Assembly (NCBI RefSeq): GCF_900452515.1
Contig: NZ_UGNW01000001.1
Coordinates: 3,307,501-3,371,500, forward strand
Source: Legionella birminghamensis
Lineage (GTDB): Bacteria; Pseudomonadota; Gammaproteobacteria; Legionellales; Legionellaceae
Length of the DNA stretch: 64,000 nucleotides
Direction of reading: 5' to 3'
In this document: positions 63,842-64,000 of the stretch, piece after piece
Position numbering within the stretch: position 1 is the first letter of the stretch
Layout of the letters: every line of letters starts with the position of its first letter
Notes under the pieces: generated by a model
What the model saw: only the letters and a program-made list of their open reading frames with translations
Told to the model about the DNA's origin: nothing
The model's database searches: none
Made by a program: the position numbers and the translations under genes

Positions 63842-64000
63842 ATGTTTAAAGCGCTTTTATTATCGATTTTGTTAGTTCCCGTACTCTGCTTTGCAGAAGA
63901 TTTCACTGCCGGCAAGGATTTTGAAGTTCTGGATTCCTCAGCTAAAACAGCAACAAACCAGATAAAAGTAACTGAATTCTTCAGCTATGGCTGCCCCTGG
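63842..64000 (+). CDS. dsbA: Thiol:disulfide interchange protein DsbA (partial)
   Basis: The first 53 residues only; the gene continues past the window. Signal peptide MFKALLLSILLVPVLCFA followed by EDFTAGKDFEVLDS and, at the edge, EFFSYGCPW, the start of the CPHC-like active site (here CPW plus the next residue beyond the window). It donates disulfides to exported proteins such as the Cys-rich ones at 26810 and 30531. The pairing with cytochrome c4 is conserved. Confidence 0.88.
   Translation, partial: MFKALLLSILLVPVLCFAEDFTAGKDFEVLDSSAKTATNQIKVTEFFSYGCPW

Overview
The window looks like a chromosomal segment of a Legionella species or close relative (Legionellaceae, Gammaproteobacteria). 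This rests on gene content and style, not on a search. Ordinary gammaproteobacterial operons (efp/epmB, lptD-surA-pdxA, folA, engB-cytochrome c4-dsbA) alternate with long orphan genes carrying eukaryote-like or host-directed modules: WH2 plus polyproline, a CX5R phosphoinositide-phosphatase-like loop, a SidE-type phosphodiesterase/HD domain, collagen-like repeats, and an 11-kb SecA-like giant. Families of GC-rich hairpin repeats fill the gaps. No rRNA, tRNA or CRISPR array was recognised.

Layout. 1-3659: two paralogous coiled, acidic effector-like genes on the minus strand, the first cut by the window edge. 3660-4219: a repeat-filled gap. 4220-5842: efp and, divergently, its modification enzyme epmB. 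5931-6794: a LysR-type regulator. 6984-9675: a compact operon of a 57-residue peptide gene followed by two overlapping YcaO genes. This is the most interesting locus here, a candidate RiPP (ribosomally made, post-translationally modified peptide) system. 9791-13073: an operon of a possible CYTH-like protein, a short ChrA and polyphosphate kinase. 13207-16562: fadE and an orphan gene. 16688-24344: murein recycling (murU, amgK) divergent from lptD-surA-pdxA, then a 92-bp tandem hairpin array (about 5.7 copies) that supplies the end of pdxA, then folA. 24585-30770: yajQ, a J-domain-like membrane protein, small exported proteins, a decayed Rieske/FAD oxidoreductase, membrane proteins and a HIT protein. 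30805-30945: a candidate structured RNA.

31010-56749 is an effector-rich stretch: a SidE-PDE-like protein, a truncated GAF gene, an orphan, an exported amidase, the 3704-aa SecA-like giant, a WH2/polyproline protein, a KGG-motif small protein, a collagen-like/His-rich protein, a ProQ/FinO protein resembling RocC, a small membrane protein with dapB, and a CX5R phosphatase-like protein. 56935-61404 is a valine/propionate-type catabolic operon (mmsA, mmsB, acyl-CoA synthetase) preceded by a dodecin-like gene. 61434-64000 holds an alpha/beta hydrolase, engB, cytochrome c4 and the start of dsbA.

Working together: EpmB makes the beta-lysine precursor for EF-P Lys34. AmgK and MurU return MurNAc to UDP-MurNAc. 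LptD is an outer-membrane protein of the kind SurA chaperones. MmsA, MmsB and the CoA ligase feed branched-chain carbon into acyl-CoAs. DsbA and cytochrome c4 serve the oxidising periplasm. The large orphan genes are inferred Dot/Icm substrates; no secretion signal was scored.
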